The notes: a model not told the origin generated them from the letters alone. 64,000 nt of DNA from an uncultured Flavobacteriaceae bacterium (GCA_938029725.1 CALHGE010000002.1:124001-188000); one strand, 5' to 3'; positions 50,345 through 59,790 are shown, counted from the stretch's first letter. A program made the numbers and translations.

Positions 50345-50986
50345 TCAGGGTTTCCATTCGGACGGATTTATTCTCCAATCCATTAAAGTATTCAATTGTT
50401 CTTCTTTAATATAACCAGATTCTGCAGCTTTTTCTGCTAAATGGGTATAGTCGCTTAGGGTGTGTAAATCGATATTCTTGCTTTTAAAGTTCTCTTTGGC
50501 TACATCAAACCCATAGGTAAAAATAGCAACCATGCCTTTGATCTTAGCCCCGTGACTTTCCAAAGCGTCTACAGCGTTTAAACTACTTTTGCCTGTGCTT
50601 ATTAAATCTTCAATAACCACCACATTCTGGTTTTCTTCTAAACGGCCTTCAATTTGATTTTGTCGACCATGAGATTTTGGTTCAGGTCTTACATAGATAA
50701 AGGGTAATCCTAAATACTCAGCAACCAGCATTCCGATTCCTATGGCGCCAGTGGCAACACCAGCAATGACGTCAGGTTTACCATAAAGCGCTTCGACTTG
50801 CTTGCCCATTTCTTCTCTGATGTAGTTTCGTATCGCTGGATATGAAAGTATAATTCTATTGTCGCAATAAATTGGAGATTTCCATCCTGAAGCCCAAGTA
50901 AATGGGTTTTCAGGTTCCAATTTAATTGCATTAATTTGTAAGAGAAGTTCGGCGGTTTTTTTCGCCGTGTCTTTGTCTAAAACCAT
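50345..50986 (-). CDS. pyrE: Orotate phosphoribosyltransferase
   Basis: 213 residues from the ATG at 50986; an in-frame ATG further upstream (51064) would overlap the Nudix gene start and was rejected. The PRPP-binding loop is ENQNVVVIEDLISTGKSSLNAVDAL (about 115-140), with the conserved catalytic loop FIYVRPEPKSHGRQNQIEG. It makes OMP from orotate and PRPP in pyrimidine synthesis. Divergent from the Nudix gene with only 7 bp between starts. It ends 1 bp before the SRPBCC gene. Confidence 0.95.
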   Translation of the reverse strand: MVLDKDTAKKTAELLLQINAIKLEPENPFTWASGWKSPIYCDNRIILSYPAIRNYIREEMGKQVEALYGKPDVIAGVATGAIGIGMLVAEYLGLPFIYVRPEPKSHGRQNQIEGRLEENQNVVVIEDLISTGKSSLNAVDALESHGAKIKGMVAIFTYGFDVAKENFKSKNIDLHTLSDYTHLAEKAAESGYIKEEQLNTLMDWRINPSEWKP

Positions 50987-50993
50987 AACGCAA

Positions 50994-51581
50994 ATGTATA
51001 AAGTTTTTGTCAATGAGCGCCCTCTCATCTTAACAAATAAAGTTTCTGAAACGGAAAACGGCAAATATTTTTTATTAAATGGAGATGCAGTTCAAGAGGC
51101 GATTGATGCGTTGCGCAAAAAGAAGCTAGAGGAAGCCTACATCTATCACCCGAACCATGAGGAAATTCTTAAAAAATTTACTAAAAAAATTCCTTTAGAA
51201 ATAGCAGCTGGTGGAGTGGTGACCAACAAAAAAGGAAAAGTACTTTTTATCTATCGCAATGATAAATGGGATTTGCCAAAAGGTAAATTAGACAAAGGCG
51301 AAACCATCGAAGAATGCGCTCTGCGCGAGGTTGAAGAAGAGACCGGGGTTAAAAAACTCAAAATCGAAAACTTTCTGCAAACTACCTATCATGTCTTTAA
51401 AAGAAATGGAATCTATAAACTAAAAGAAGTGCATTGGTATGCTATGAAAACTTCTTACAAAGGAAAGCTTACAGGGCAAGAAAGCGAAGGCATTGAAAAA
51501 GTAAAATGGAAAGGGCCTAAGAAAATTGAAGAAGCCCTACAAAATTCTTATAGAAATATTAAAATTTTATTTGGGCATTGA
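50994..51581 (+). CDS. Nudix hydrolase
   Basis: 195 residues from ATG 50994 (an ATG at 50967 would overlap the divergent pyrE start). The Nudix box is complete: GKLDKGETIEECALREVEEETGV (about 102-124), matching Gx5Ex7REUxEExGU. The first 65 residues form a separate N-terminal region, a helix-rich ENGKYFLLNGDAVQEAIDALRKKKLEEAYIYHPN part that is not part of the Nudix fold. It hydrolyses a nucleoside diphosphate linked to another group; the substrate is unknown. The intergenic distance to pyrE is 7 bp, so their promoters overlap. Confidence 0.88.
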   Translation: MYKVFVNERPLILTNKVSETENGKYFLLNGDAVQEAIDALRKKKLEEAYIYHPNHEEILKKFTKKIPLEIAAGGVVTNKKGKVLFIYRNDKWDLPKGKLDKGETIEECALREVEEETGVKKLKIENFLQTTYHVFKRNGIYKLKEVHWYAMKTSYKGKLTGQESEGIEKVKWKGPKKIEEALQNSYRNIKILFGH

Positions 51582-51603
51582 TACAGCAGATAAACTGAAG
51601 TAT

Positions 51604-53355
51604 TTACTTTAAAATACGATAAATAGGATACTGCAAATGTGCAGCTTCATAATGTTCAGAGCGTTTAAAAAGCCAGTCTAATTGTGCGTACCAATTTTGA
51701 GCAAAGGCTTTATCTGATTGTTTTTTAAGTTCGAAGTATTCTTTTAGTTCTGCATCTTCATTGAGCATTTGCAAGGCTTCATCTTCAAAGACATAAGGCG
51801 AAAAACCTTCTTTTTGTTGGAGGATTACATCAAAGAAATTCCAATTAAAAAAGGAGTCTTTAGCACCTGGCTCTAAGGTTTCTAATATATAGCGAATACC
51901 GATTTGGTCTGAGGGTACGAGTATATCTCCTTCTAGAAAAACTATGGTTTTTGTTGATCGTGAAACCTTGGTGTCATAATGTGGATAATGCCCCTCATAA
52001 GGCCGTTGTTGAGTTTTGTAATTGCCTATGCGATATGATTCAACGCTAAGCGTACTATCTTGATCTAAAGTTGAATATTCAATTTCATTGAGCTCTAATC
52101 GGGCTATGATTTTATCCCATCCTTGCTTGATGATATATGCTTTTGGTATTTCAACTGAATCTGTTGGTATGAAATAATTTTGATAGTTTACTTCTTTAAT
52201 GAAAGGTCTGGCTCTATCATATTTTAATCTTCTTAAATTGGTTACTTCGCTTATCAAAGTATCAGCTTCAAAGCCTTTGAAATTTAATGTAGACGATTTC
52301 GTTGTGTCAATTGCCCAAGAAATAGGGTAATGCTTCCAATTGAGATGTCGGGTGCTGGCATTTTTACGAAGTTCTTTAATTTTACCTCCATCTTTTTCGG
52401 CAATCGCTATCATCTTGTTCATTAGGTGGTAAGTGCCTTCAACTCTTTGCTTGTAGGGTTTAAGCATATGGGTTTCTACCATCATTCCTAAAGTATTCCA
52501 GAGTGTGGTATAACCTGTAGAGTATCTTGGATAATCCATAAACTGTGAAAAGCCTTTTTCGGGTACTTCGTTGAAAACATTAACGTAGGGCGTGATATCC
52601 CACTCCATCTCAGCTAAGCTTGTTTCGAGTTGTGGCATCATTTCGCTATTCAAATAGTCGCCCAGTGCTCCTCCTAATTTATTATGCTGTGTGAAGAGAT
52701 GCGTAAGAGTGTATTGATAGTCCGCTCCATTACTTACATGATTATCGATAAAAATATCAGGATTCGTTAAATGAAAAATCTGCGAAAAGGTTTTGGCATT
52801 TTTGGTATCCGCTTTAATGAAATCGCGGTTGAGGTCATAGTTTTGTGTATTTCCTCTAAAACCATAAGATTTAGGTCCGTTTTGATTAGCCCGTGTGCTG
52901 CTATTCCGATTTAAAGCACCACCCACATTATAGATAGGTATAGTAACTAAAACCGTGTTCTCAGGCCGATTGATTTTACCAAGCGCTAAATCTCGATACA
53001 AGAGCATCGTTGCATCGATGCCATCACTTTCCCCTGGATGAATTCCATTATTTATTAAGATAATGGTCTTAGTATTCGCAATCTTTTTAAGGTTGAAATC
53101 TCCATCAATATTAAAGGTTACCATATGCAATGGGTTTCCGCTATCAGTGGTTCCTATGGTCTGAATATTAATTTCAGGAAATTCTTTAGCTAGTTGAATG
53201 TAAAAATCAATAACCTGCATATAGGTTGCTGTTTCCTCACCATTTGTGGTTTCGAAGTGCGTTCGAAAACTTATAGTTTTATCTTCGACTGTGGTCTCAC
53301 ATGAAACAAAAGTCAAAATACATACGATTTTCAATACCAAGCTTGTTGCTTTCAT
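51604..53355 (-). CDS. M14 family zinc carboxypeptidase-type lipoprotein
   Basis: 583 residues from ATG 53355, which begins a lipoprotein signal (MKATSLVLKIVCILTFVSC, lipobox FVSC). Metal-ligand motif HPGESDGIDA (about residue 104-113) is the HxxE pair of M14 peptidases; the third histidine is likely in IDNHVSNGAD (about 210-219), after NYDLNRDFIK. The C-terminal half, about 340-583, is a separate beta-rich domain with no clear match. It likely trims peptides or peptidoglycan fragments at the outer membrane. It is the last gene before the PAS kinase and has its own -7 element. Confidence 0.85.
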   Translation of the reverse strand: MKATSLVLKIVCILTFVSCETTVEDKTISFRTHFETTNGEETATYMQVIDFYIQLAKEFPEINIQTIGTTDSGNPLHMVTFNIDGDFNLKKIANTKTIILINNGIHPGESDGIDATMLLYRDLALGKINRPENTVLVTIPIYNVGGALNRNSSTRANQNGPKSYGFRGNTQNYDLNRDFIKADTKNAKTFSQIFHLTNPDIFIDNHVSNGADYQYTLTHLFTQHNKLGGALGDYLNSEMMPQLETSLAEMEWDITPYVNVFNEVPEKGFSQFMDYPRYSTGYTTLWNTLGMMVETHMLKPYKQRVEGTYHLMNKMIAIAEKDGGKIKELRKNASTRHLNWKHYPISWAIDTTKSSTLNFKGFEADTLISEVTNLRRLKYDRARPFIKEVNYQNYFIPTDSVEIPKAYIIKQGWDKIIARLELNEIEYSTLDQDSTLSVESYRIGNYKTQQRPYEGHYPHYDTKVSRSTKTIVFLEGDILVPSDQIGIRYILETLEPGAKDSFFNWNFFDVILQQKEGFSPYVFEDEALQMLNEDAELKEYFELKKQSDKAFAQNWYAQLDWLFKRSEHYEAAHLQYPIYRILK

Positions 53356-53385
53356 CTTATGGTTTACGGTGCTAATTAAGCTAGG

Positions 53386-53393
53386 CAAACTTA
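53386..53393 (-). promoter_or_regulatory. -7 promoter element (TAAGTTTG, minus strand) for the M14 gene
   Basis: Exact TAnnTTTG, 30 bp before the start at 53355. No -33 TTTG at the usual distance. Confidence 0.35.
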
Positions 53394-53418
53394 AGCAAAA
53401 TATAAAAATGGAGCACCT

Positions 53419-53823
53419 TTAAGCCACTATACTCATTTGAGCAATTTCATTTTTTCTGATGGGTTTGTTGTTGTAGGTAACCGTGTGATGTGTTTTGTCT
53501 TTATAGTGCTGCCATTTTTTTTGGTCTGTGCTATCGATGGATGAGGTGATAATATTAATTCTCACTTTGTCTTGAATAGGCAGCTCGATGAATTCTTGCA
53601 AGAATTGCCACCCATCCATTATAGGCATATTTATATCTAAGAAAATTACTTCGGGCAATGCCGCACCCTCAGCGATTATCGTTTTAATATTGTCGATGGC
53701 GAGTTTTCCGTTTCCGAAGGTATTTATGGTATTGCAAATCAATAAAGATTGTAGCATTTTACGCATGCCAAATACGGTTATTGGATCATCGTCTATGATG
53801 CAGATGGTATTAATTTTTGTCAT
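53419..53823 (-). CDS. Single-domain response regulator
   Basis: 134 residues from ATG 53823. A lone receiver domain with acidic pocket IIDDDP (about 9-14), phospho-acceptor D63 in IFLDINMP, threonine/serine switch in NIITSS, and the lysine in YNNKPIRK. There is no output domain, so it is CheY-like or it feeds into another protein. It overlaps the PAS histidine kinase gene (its ATG lies inside the kinase end by 14 bp), so kinase and regulator are translationally coupled partners. It ends near an M14 gene. Confidence 0.92.
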   Translation of the reverse strand: MTKINTICIIDDDPITVFGMRKMLQSLLICNTINTFGNGKLAIDNIKTIIAEGAALPEVIFLDINMPIMDGWQFLQEFIELPIQDKVRINIITSSIDSTDQKKWQHYKDKTHHTVTYNNKPIRKNEIAQMSIVA

Positions 53824-55660
53824 TGAAATAAATTTTAAATATTGTACCCTTACCAACTTTGCTTTCAACCGAAATCTTTCCGTTCATCGCTTCTATTTGA
53901 TTTTTGGTAATAAAGAGACCAATGCCTTGTGCATCTTGGTTGTCATGAAACGTTTTATACATTCCGAATAGCTTTTCGCCATATTTTTGAAGATCAATAC
54001 CGAGTCCGTTATCTTCAATATGTAAAACGGTATAATGTTCTTCTTGGGAAGAACTTAACTTCATGAAAGAGGCGCGGTCTGGTGATCGATATTTGATTAC
54101 ATTGGTTATAAAATTGGTAAGAATATTATCGATGTAATCTGGTATTACTCTAATTTTTACATTATTTGGAATAGAATTAATTACTTCAATATTATGTTCG
54201 TTTATTTCACCACTTAAATTTTTTGTGACAGCTGCTATTTTAGTATTTAATTTGATTGATTTTTTTTTCAAATTTGTATTCGTATTGATCTCAACAACTT
54301 CGTTTAAATGATGCAGGGTATCAAGCAAATTATCGGATGCTTTAAGTAGCATATTCATTATTTTTTGCTTTTCATCTTCACATTTTTCCGAGGCTAAAAA
54401 ATCAAGGAGCATAGAGAAATTTGCACTATGCGATCTTAAATTATGAGAAACAATATGGGCGAAATTGATCAATTGTTTGTTTTGAGAAGAGGTGACATCG
54501 ATTAAGTTTCGAAGTTCGATTTCCTTTTTTTTACGGTCAGAGATGTCTAAGCTAATTCCAACCATACCATAGGCATGACCATCAGTGTCTTTGAGCGGTA
54601 TTTTTGATGTTAAAAAAGTAGTAGTGGAGCCATCTTTCTTTATATGTAGCGCTTCATGACTTAAAATAGGTTTTAAATCACGCATCACAATGAGATCATC
54701 TTGTCTCGAACTTTTAGCAGTTTTTTTATCGAAAAAAGCAAAATCATCTTTGCCTAGAATTTCGTCTTCGGTAAGAGCTTCACAATATTCAACTTCAGCT
54801 TTATTTGCCAAAATCTTGCGAGATTCTAAATCTTTTATGTAAACGTTTAACGGTAAATTATCAATAAGTGTTCTTAAGAGATGTTGATTTTCTTTTGTTT
54901 TAGTTTCGGTTAAATGACGCTCATTGATGTTTTGAATGGTGCCTACCATACCCGAGAATTTTCCTTTTTCATATAAAGGTTTCCCTGAGGATATTACCCA
55001 TATTTCATTGCCTTTCGCCGTAACTAATTGTAATTTCTCACTAAAGGCAATTTCCTGGGATATCGCTTTATTGGTAGTCATTGAAATGGTATTCCTACTA
55101 TTTCCGACCTTGTAAAAATTTAATGCATCTATAAAATTTGGGATGTAATCTTCAGCCACCTCATGAATAGCCTTTGTACGATTATCCCAGATTAATTTGT
55201 CAGCAGCTAGATTATAATCCCAAAAACCGATTTCAGCCTTGTCGGAAATATCTTTTGATAAGATTTCTAATTTTTCTAATTTATTTTCAGCCAGTACCCT
55301 GAGGCTGACATCCTCAACCTGTAAAATCGTTCCTACAACATTTTCATTTTCATCAAACCAGTCCGTACTTTGTAGTTCAAACCATTTACTGTTTTTGTTT
55401 GAATCAATATAGTTTGCGGTTAAGATTAAGTTAGGCAGGCCTTTTAAGCATTCTGAAACGCCTTTTTGCCACTCGAGATTAGTGTTTTTGAATAGCGATA
55501 TGATATTTTTTCCGATTGCCTCATTACCAGCTAATTGGAAGTCATTCAACCATTTATCTGAAACGAAAACGATGACTTTTCGTCTATTGACAAAAACAGT
55601 AGCCTTGGGCAGCTGTTTTACCAGATAGTTATTATTTGTTGTCTGACCTCTTTTTAACAT
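53810..55660 (-). CDS. PAS-domain sensor histidine kinase
   Basis: 616 residues, no membrane helix. Three PAS domains (about 20-115, 140-245, 265-375; the second and third followed by PAC-like strands such as VGTILQVEDVSLR and MVGISLDISDRK), a DHp domain with phospho-acceptor H406 in NFAHIVSHNLRSHSANFS, and HATPase_c (about 490-615) with N box NILTNFITNVIKY, G1 EDNGLGID and G2 GIGLFI. It is a cytosolic sensor of an internal signal such as redox or light, unproven. It overlaps by 14 bp with the response regulator gene downstream. Confidence 0.92.
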   Translation of the reverse strand: MLKRGQTTNNNYLVKQLPKATVFVNRRKVIVFVSDKWLNDFQLAGNEAIGKNIISLFKNTNLEWQKGVSECLKGLPNLILTANYIDSNKNSKWFELQSTDWFDENENVVGTILQVEDVSLRVLAENKLEKLEILSKDISDKAEIGFWDYNLAADKLIWDNRTKAIHEVAEDYIPNFIDALNFYKVGNSRNTISMTTNKAISQEIAFSEKLQLVTAKGNEIWVISSGKPLYEKGKFSGMVGTIQNINERHLTETKTKENQHLLRTLIDNLPLNVYIKDLESRKILANKAEVEYCEALTEDEILGKDDFAFFDKKTAKSSRQDDLIVMRDLKPILSHEALHIKKDGSTTTFLTSKIPLKDTDGHAYGMVGISLDISDRKKKEIELRNLIDVTSSQNKQLINFAHIVSHNLRSHSANFSMLLDFLASEKCEDEKQKIMNMLLKASDNLLDTLHHLNEVVEINTNTNLKKKSIKLNTKIAAVTKNLSGEINEHNIEVINSIPNNVKIRVIPDYIDNILTNFITNVIKYRSPDRASFMKLSSSQEEHYTVLHIEDNGLGIDLQKYGEKLFGMYKTFHDNQDAQGIGLFITKNQIEAMNGKISVESKVGKGTIFKIYFNDKN

Positions 55661-55832
55661 GTAGGTGTATTTTCCTACAATAATATGATGAAATTACCTT
55701 AATTTTTAAATTATGTTGTGAATAGTACTAATTTAGTGGTGTTCCTCGAATTTAATATGGAAAACATTTGAAGTAACTAGGGTTTTCCTTGTAAGAATTC
55801 CTACAAATTATATTGTGAGAACCTAAAGGGTT
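55661..55832. promoter_or_regulatory. Leader/promoter region of the PAS kinase with repeated TCCTACAA
   Basis: TCCTACAA occurs at 55673-55680 and again at 55799-55806 (126 bp apart). The first is the right arm of a hairpin, TGTAGG (55660-55665) with CCTACA (55674-55679), whose left arm overlaps the kinase start codon. The second is part of an 18-nt imperfect palindrome (55789-55806). Could be operators or an RNA element; low support. Confidence 0.3.
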
Positions 55833-56288
55833 CTACTGCACTACCACTGTGGAAGGAACCAAACCTGTATAGTCGCCCCCATTACGAATAACATCTCGAA
55901 CAATAGAAGAACTTATATACGACTTGCCTGAAGAGGTAAGCAAAAAAACGGTTTCTATTTCTGAGAGTTTACGGTTCGTATGTGCGATAGCTTTTTCAAA
56001 CTCAAAGTCACCTGGGTTTCGCAAACCTCTTAGAATAAAATTGGCATCTATTTTTGCGCAAAAGTCTACGGTGAGACCTTTATAGGTTTGTACTTTTATT
56101 TTAGGCTCATCTTTAAAAGCTTCGGTGATAAAGTGCATTCTTTCTGCTAAAGAAAACATATACTTCTTGTCTGAGTTTACACCTATGGCAATAATAAGTT
56201 CGTCGAACAGAGTGATGCCTCTTTGAATAATATCATGATGACCTAAGGTCAACGGGTCAAAAGAACCAGGAAATATTGCGCGTCTCAT
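55833..56288 (-). CDS. coaD: Phosphopantetheine adenylyltransferase
   Basis: 151 residues, typical. It transfers AMP to 4'-phosphopantetheine, the fourth step of coenzyme A synthesis. The nucleotidyltransferase motif GSFDPLTLGHHDII (about 7-20) carries the HxGH variant TLGHH; the second motif SYISSSIVRDVIRNGGDYTGLVP closes the protein with the ISSxxxR pattern. It is in an operon-like order after ddl (56-bp gap), on the minus strand. Confidence 0.96.
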   Translation of the reverse strand: MRRAIFPGSFDPLTLGHHDIIQRGITLFDELIIAIGVNSDKKYMFSLAERMHFITEAFKDEPKIKVQTYKGLTVDFCAKIDANFILRGLRNPGDFEFEKAIAHTNRKLSEIETVFLLTSSGKSYISSSIVRDVIRNGGDYTGLVPSTVVVQ

Positions 56289-56344
56289 CTATAAATATTT
56301 TACAAATCAATTTAAGGGCCAATTGTGAAAAGCCCTTGATAAAG

Positions 56345-57325
56345 TTAAACTTTTTTGGCAAAGGCTTCAGTAATTGCGCTCTCAAATAATTGTACAAGTG
56401 ATATACCTGCTTTCTCTGCCTGCTGTGGAAGAAGGCTTTGCTCAGTTAGCCCTGGTGTTGTATTCATCTCAAGCATGTAAGGTATATCACCGATAAATAT
56501 AAATTCACTTCGCGAATAGCCAGTCATCTTAAGAATGTCGTAGGCTTTTTTAGCCATTTCAGACACATTTTTTGCTTGTACTTCAGATATTCTGGCGGGT
56601 GTTATTTCTGTTGATTTGCCTGAATATTTTGCTTCGTAATCAAAGAAATCATTCTCGGTTAAAATTTCGGTTATTGGTAATACTTTCGTCTGTCCTTCAT
56701 AAGTAATGACACCGACAGATACTTCCGTTCCATCTAAAAATGCTTCAATTATAATTTCATCATCTTCTGTATATGCATTCTCAATAGCGGACTTTAAATC
56801 TTTCTTGTCGTAAACTTTTGAGATACCAAAACTACTACCTGCTTTATTCGCTTTTACAAAACAGGGTAATCCTACTTTACTAACGATGGCATCTTCGTCA
56901 ATGTGATCTCCTAAGTTCAGGTAATAAGATTTTGCGGAAGGTATTCCGTAAGGCTCTAAAACGCTTAACAAATCACGTTTATTAAATGTTAGGGCCGATT
57001 GGTAATAGTCGCATGAAGTCTGAGGAATATTCAATAACTCAAAATAGGCTTGCAGTAAGCCGTCTTCGCCAGGGGTGCCGTGTATTGCATTAAAAACACA
57101 GTCGAATTTTATGTTTTGATTTCCTATTTGTACTGAAAAATCATTTCGGTTGATAGGGTATTCTCTTTCGTCATCTAAATAAACCCATTTGGTCTTAAGT
57201 ATATGTATGCGAAACACTTCGAACTTGTCCGCATCTAGATGGTTGTATACTACATTTCCACTCTTCAAGGAAATTTCATACTCACTTGAATAACCGCCCA
57301 TAATAATGGCAATCTTTTTTTTCAT
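56345..57325 (-). CDS. ddl: D-alanine--D-alanine ligase
   Basis: 326 residues. ATP-grasp enzyme that makes the D-Ala-D-Ala dipeptide of peptidoglycan precursors. Visible: MGGYSSEYEISLKSG start, VFNAIHGTPGEDGLLQAYFELLNIPQTSC, KANKAGSSFGISKV, EAFLDGTEVSVGV, YSRSEFIFIGDIPYMLEMNTTPGLTEQSLLPQQA. The mid-region catalytic loop is intact. It is divergent from the PASTA gene (about 160 bp). CoaD follows on the same strand. Confidence 0.96.
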   Translation of the reverse strand: MKKKIAIIMGGYSSEYEISLKSGNVVYNHLDADKFEVFRIHILKTKWVYLDDEREYPINRNDFSVQIGNQNIKFDCVFNAIHGTPGEDGLLQAYFELLNIPQTSCDYYQSALTFNKRDLLSVLEPYGIPSAKSYYLNLGDHIDEDAIVSKVGLPCFVKANKAGSSFGISKVYDKKDLKSAIENAYTEDDEIIIEAFLDGTEVSVGVITYEGQTKVLPITEILTENDFFDYEAKYSGKSTEITPARISEVQAKNVSEMAKKAYDILKMTGYSRSEFIFIGDIPYMLEMNTTPGLTEQSLLPQQAEKAGISLVQLFESAITEAFAKKV

Positions 57326-57458
57326 AAAAGTTTGAATATCTTGATTGGTTTACTGAAAACTACAAGTCAAAGTAAAGAAAAAGAGATGGTATTTATTCCT
57401 TTGAATGAATTATTTTTTTACAGCGCTTAGGATTATGTTTAGATAGGACTTCATTTCC

Positions 57459-57466
57459 TATCTTTG
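57459..57466 (+). promoter_or_regulatory. -7 promoter element (TATCTTTG) for the PASTA gene
   Basis: Exact TAnnTTTG, 18 bp before the ATG at 57485. A clear -33 TTTG at 19 bp was not found. Confidence 0.45.
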
Positions 57467-57484
57467 CTGTGATAAATTTAATCA

Positions 57485-58072
57485 ATGAGAAATTTTTTAA
57501 ACTTTTTGAAAAGCAAGACTTTTTTTATACAAATCGGCCTAGCCCTATTGGTGGTGATTATTTTGGTTTTCTTGCTTTTGAGATGGCTAAATGGAACCAC
57601 TAATAACGGAGAATTCGTAGCAGTACCTGACTTTTCGAAAATGTCGGTTATGGAGATGAGGACCGCTGTTGAAGAGGCAAATTTGAGATATGAGGTTTTA
57701 GATTCTGCAAATTATAATCCTGATTACCCTAGATTTTCGATTATAGAACAGAATCCGCCAGCAGGAAACAAGGTGAAGGAAAATCGAAAAATTTATTTTA
57801 CGGTAAATCCATCAGGGTATAAAAAAGTAACCATACCCAATGTTATTCAAGTGACCCAGCGAAATGCTGCTTCAATGCTTCGCGCCGTAGGGCTTGATGT
57901 GCAGCGTGTCACCTATATTGAGCAAATTGGAAAGGATATGGTTTACTACATCAAGTACAAAGGCAAACAAGTAAAACCTGGTGATAAACTGCCCAAAACT
58001 TCAAAGTTAGAATTGGTTTGTGGCAATGGAGGAATAGGTGAGCGAGCACAAATCAAAGCAGATTCCGAATAA
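57485..58072 (+). CDS. Membrane-anchored PASTA domain protein
   Basis: 195 residues: one N-terminal membrane helix (about 14-33), then two PASTA-type repeats (about 40-110 and 112-180), e.g. VPDFSKMSVMEMRTAVEEANLRYEVL and IPNVIQVTQRNAASMLRAVGLDV. There is no kinase domain. PASTA domains bind muropeptides or beta-lactam-like groups, and such kinase-free forms are typical of this phylum. It sits 2 bp before an RluA-type gene and divergent from ddl, so an accessory role in cell-wall sensing is inferred. Confidence 0.9.
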   Translation: MRNFLNFLKSKTFFIQIGLALLVVIILVFLLLRWLNGTTNNGEFVAVPDFSKMSVMEMRTAVEEANLRYEVLDSANYNPDYPRFSIIEQNPPAGNKVKENRKIYFTVNPSGYKKVTIPNVIQVTQRNAASMLRAVGLDVQRVTYIEQIGKDMVYYIKYKGKQVKPGDKLPKTSKLELVCGNGGIGERAQIKADSE

Positions 58073-58074
58073 AT

Positions 58075-59100
58075 ATGGGCCCAAAAAATAGTACTGAACT
58101 TCAAGAAGACGAGCTTTACGAGCATCACAGAATTTCAGCTCCGAATGGTCAAAAACCACTACGTGTAGATAAATTTTTGATGAATTTCATTGAAAATGCT
58201 ACTCGGAATAAAATACAGCAAGCGGCCAGAGATGGGCATGTTTTGGTAAATGGGCTTACTGTAAAACAGAATTACAAGGTCAAGGCAGGCGAAGAAGTAA
58301 AGGTGATGTTTGAACATCCGCCGCATGAGTTTTTATTGGTGCCTGAGGATATTCCTATCGATATTGTGTATGAAGACGATGCACTATTAGTCGTCAATAA
58401 ACCGGCAGGAATGGTCGTGCACCCAGGGCACGGAAATTATTCAGGTACTTTAATCAATGCCCTCTTACATCATATTGAAAACCTTCCTGTAAATAGTAAT
58501 GAACGCCCAGGTTTGGTGCATCGTATTGATAAAGATACTTCAGGCTTGTTATTGGTTGCCAAAACCGAAGCTGCAATGACGCATTTAGCGAAACAGTTTT
58601 TCAACAAAACTTCTGAGCGTGAATATGTTGCTTTGGCTTGGGGAAATATAGAAGATGACGAAGGCACTATTGAAGGGAATGTTGCAAGACATCCTAAAAA
58701 TAGATTGCAAATGCATGTTTTTCCTGAAGGAGATGAAGGTAAAGAAGCGGTCACACATTTTAAAGTTCTAGAACGCTTGGGTTACGTGACACTTGTTTCT
58801 TGTAAATTGGAAACAGGAAGAACACATCAAATACGTGTTCATATGAAGTATATTGGACATACCTTGTTCAATGATGCGCGCTATGGGGGTGAAAGAATAT
58901 TAAAAGGAACCACTTTTACCAAGTACAAGCAGTTTGTCGATAATGCATTTAAGATTCTTCCGCGCCAAGCACTTCATGCGAAGACTTTGGGCTTTGTACA
59001 TCCTGTCACGAACGAAATGATGCGTTTTGATTCTGAATTGCCTGAAGATATGGCGCAGTGTATTGAAAAGTGGCGTGATTATTCTAAGAACAGCCAGTAA
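58075..59100 (+). CDS. RluA family pseudouridine synthase
   Basis: 341 residues. An S4 RNA-binding domain (about 30-90: RVDKFLMNFIENATRNKIQQAARDGHVLVNG) precedes the catalytic domain, with the active-site aspartate in GLVHRIDKDTSGLLLVAKT (about 147-165) and the KGRPxHQIRVH region near 250 (GRTHQIRVHMKYIGHTLFNDARY). It isomerises uridine in rRNA (RluC/RluD-type positions) or tRNA. Length fits RluD. It starts 2 bp after the PASTA gene and ends 15 bp before the M23 gene; all three form a plus-strand operon. Confidence 0.94.
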   Translation: MGPKNSTELQEDELYEHHRISAPNGQKPLRVDKFLMNFIENATRNKIQQAARDGHVLVNGLTVKQNYKVKAGEEVKVMFEHPPHEFLLVPEDIPIDIVYEDDALLVVNKPAGMVVHPGHGNYSGTLINALLHHIENLPVNSNERPGLVHRIDKDTSGLLLVAKTEAAMTHLAKQFFNKTSEREYVALAWGNIEDDEGTIEGNVARHPKNRLQMHVFPEGDEGKEAVTHFKVLERLGYVTLVSCKLETGRTHQIRVHMKYIGHTLFNDARYGGERILKGTTFTKYKQFVDNAFKILPRQALHAKTLGFVHPVTNEMMRFDSELPEDMAQCIEKWRDYSKNSQ

Positions 59101-59115
59101 AGATTTAGTTTTAGA

Positions 59116-59790
59116 ATGCTCGTAAAAACAATATGTTCTTTATTCGTCTTTGCTTTTATTATAGCTTTAAGTAGCTGTGGCATGGTCGCAAAAGAGAAAA
59201 AATCTGTAGATAGTTTAGAAACTCTTGCAGACACTAATCAAGTGCAGCATTTTATTGAAAAGAAGATTGAATTCGATTCCTCAAAAATTGCTTTTACTTT
59301 TGATTTTCCTGTAGGAAAGCCTGATGCAAAAGGATATTATGATTACCAAGGTTTTACTGAGAATAGACATTTAGGGGAAGATTGGAATGGCCTCGGTGGT
59401 GGTAACACTGATTTGGGAGACACCATTTACTCCATTGCAAACGGACAAGTGATTTATGCTGAAGATTTTGGCGGCGGTTGGGGCAATACTGCGCGTATTG
59501 TTCATGAATTACCAGACGGAAAGTGTTATGAATCAGTATACACACATTGCGATACCATTTTTACAAAGTCGGGTACTTGGTTGCTAAAAGGAGCGCCTAT
59601 TGGAACAATTGGCACTGGCCATGGGCAATATTATGCGCATCTTCATTTAGAAATTCGTGAGCAGCTTGGAATGCCCATTGGCGAAGGTTATTCGGCAGAT
59701 ACAACCGGCTACGTTAACCCAAGCGCTTTTATCAAATCACATCGAAAAATCACTACTAAAATACAGGCTAGTTCTAGCTTAAACCAGTAA
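59116..59790 (+). CDS. M23 family metallopeptidase lipoprotein
   Basis: 224 residues with a lipoprotein signal (residues 1-22, lipobox LSSC with cysteine at about 22). The LytM/M23 motifs are present: HLGEDWNG (the HxxxD type, about 92-99), and HLHLEIRE (about 174-181, HxH). These bind one zinc ion in enzymes that cut peptidoglycan cross-bridges. The active-site histidines look complete, so it is likely an active endopeptidase at the outer membrane. It is the last gene of the PASTA-rluA operon. Confidence 0.9.
   Translation: MLVKTICSLFVFAFIIALSSCGMVAKEKKSVDSLETLADTNQVQHFIEKKIEFDSSKIAFTFDFPVGKPDAKGYYDYQGFTENRHLGEDWNGLGGGNTDLGDTIYSIANGQVIYAEDFGGGWGNTARIVHELPDGKCYESVYTHCDTIFTKSGTWLLKGAPIGTIGTGHGQYYAHLHLEIREQLGMPIGEGYSADTTGYVNPSAFIKSHRKITTKIQASSSLNQ

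Noticed and set aside
56311-56337. AAGGGC/GCCCTT hairpin between ddl and coaD
   Set aside because: Six-bp stem with a long loop and no T run; too weak to call a terminator.
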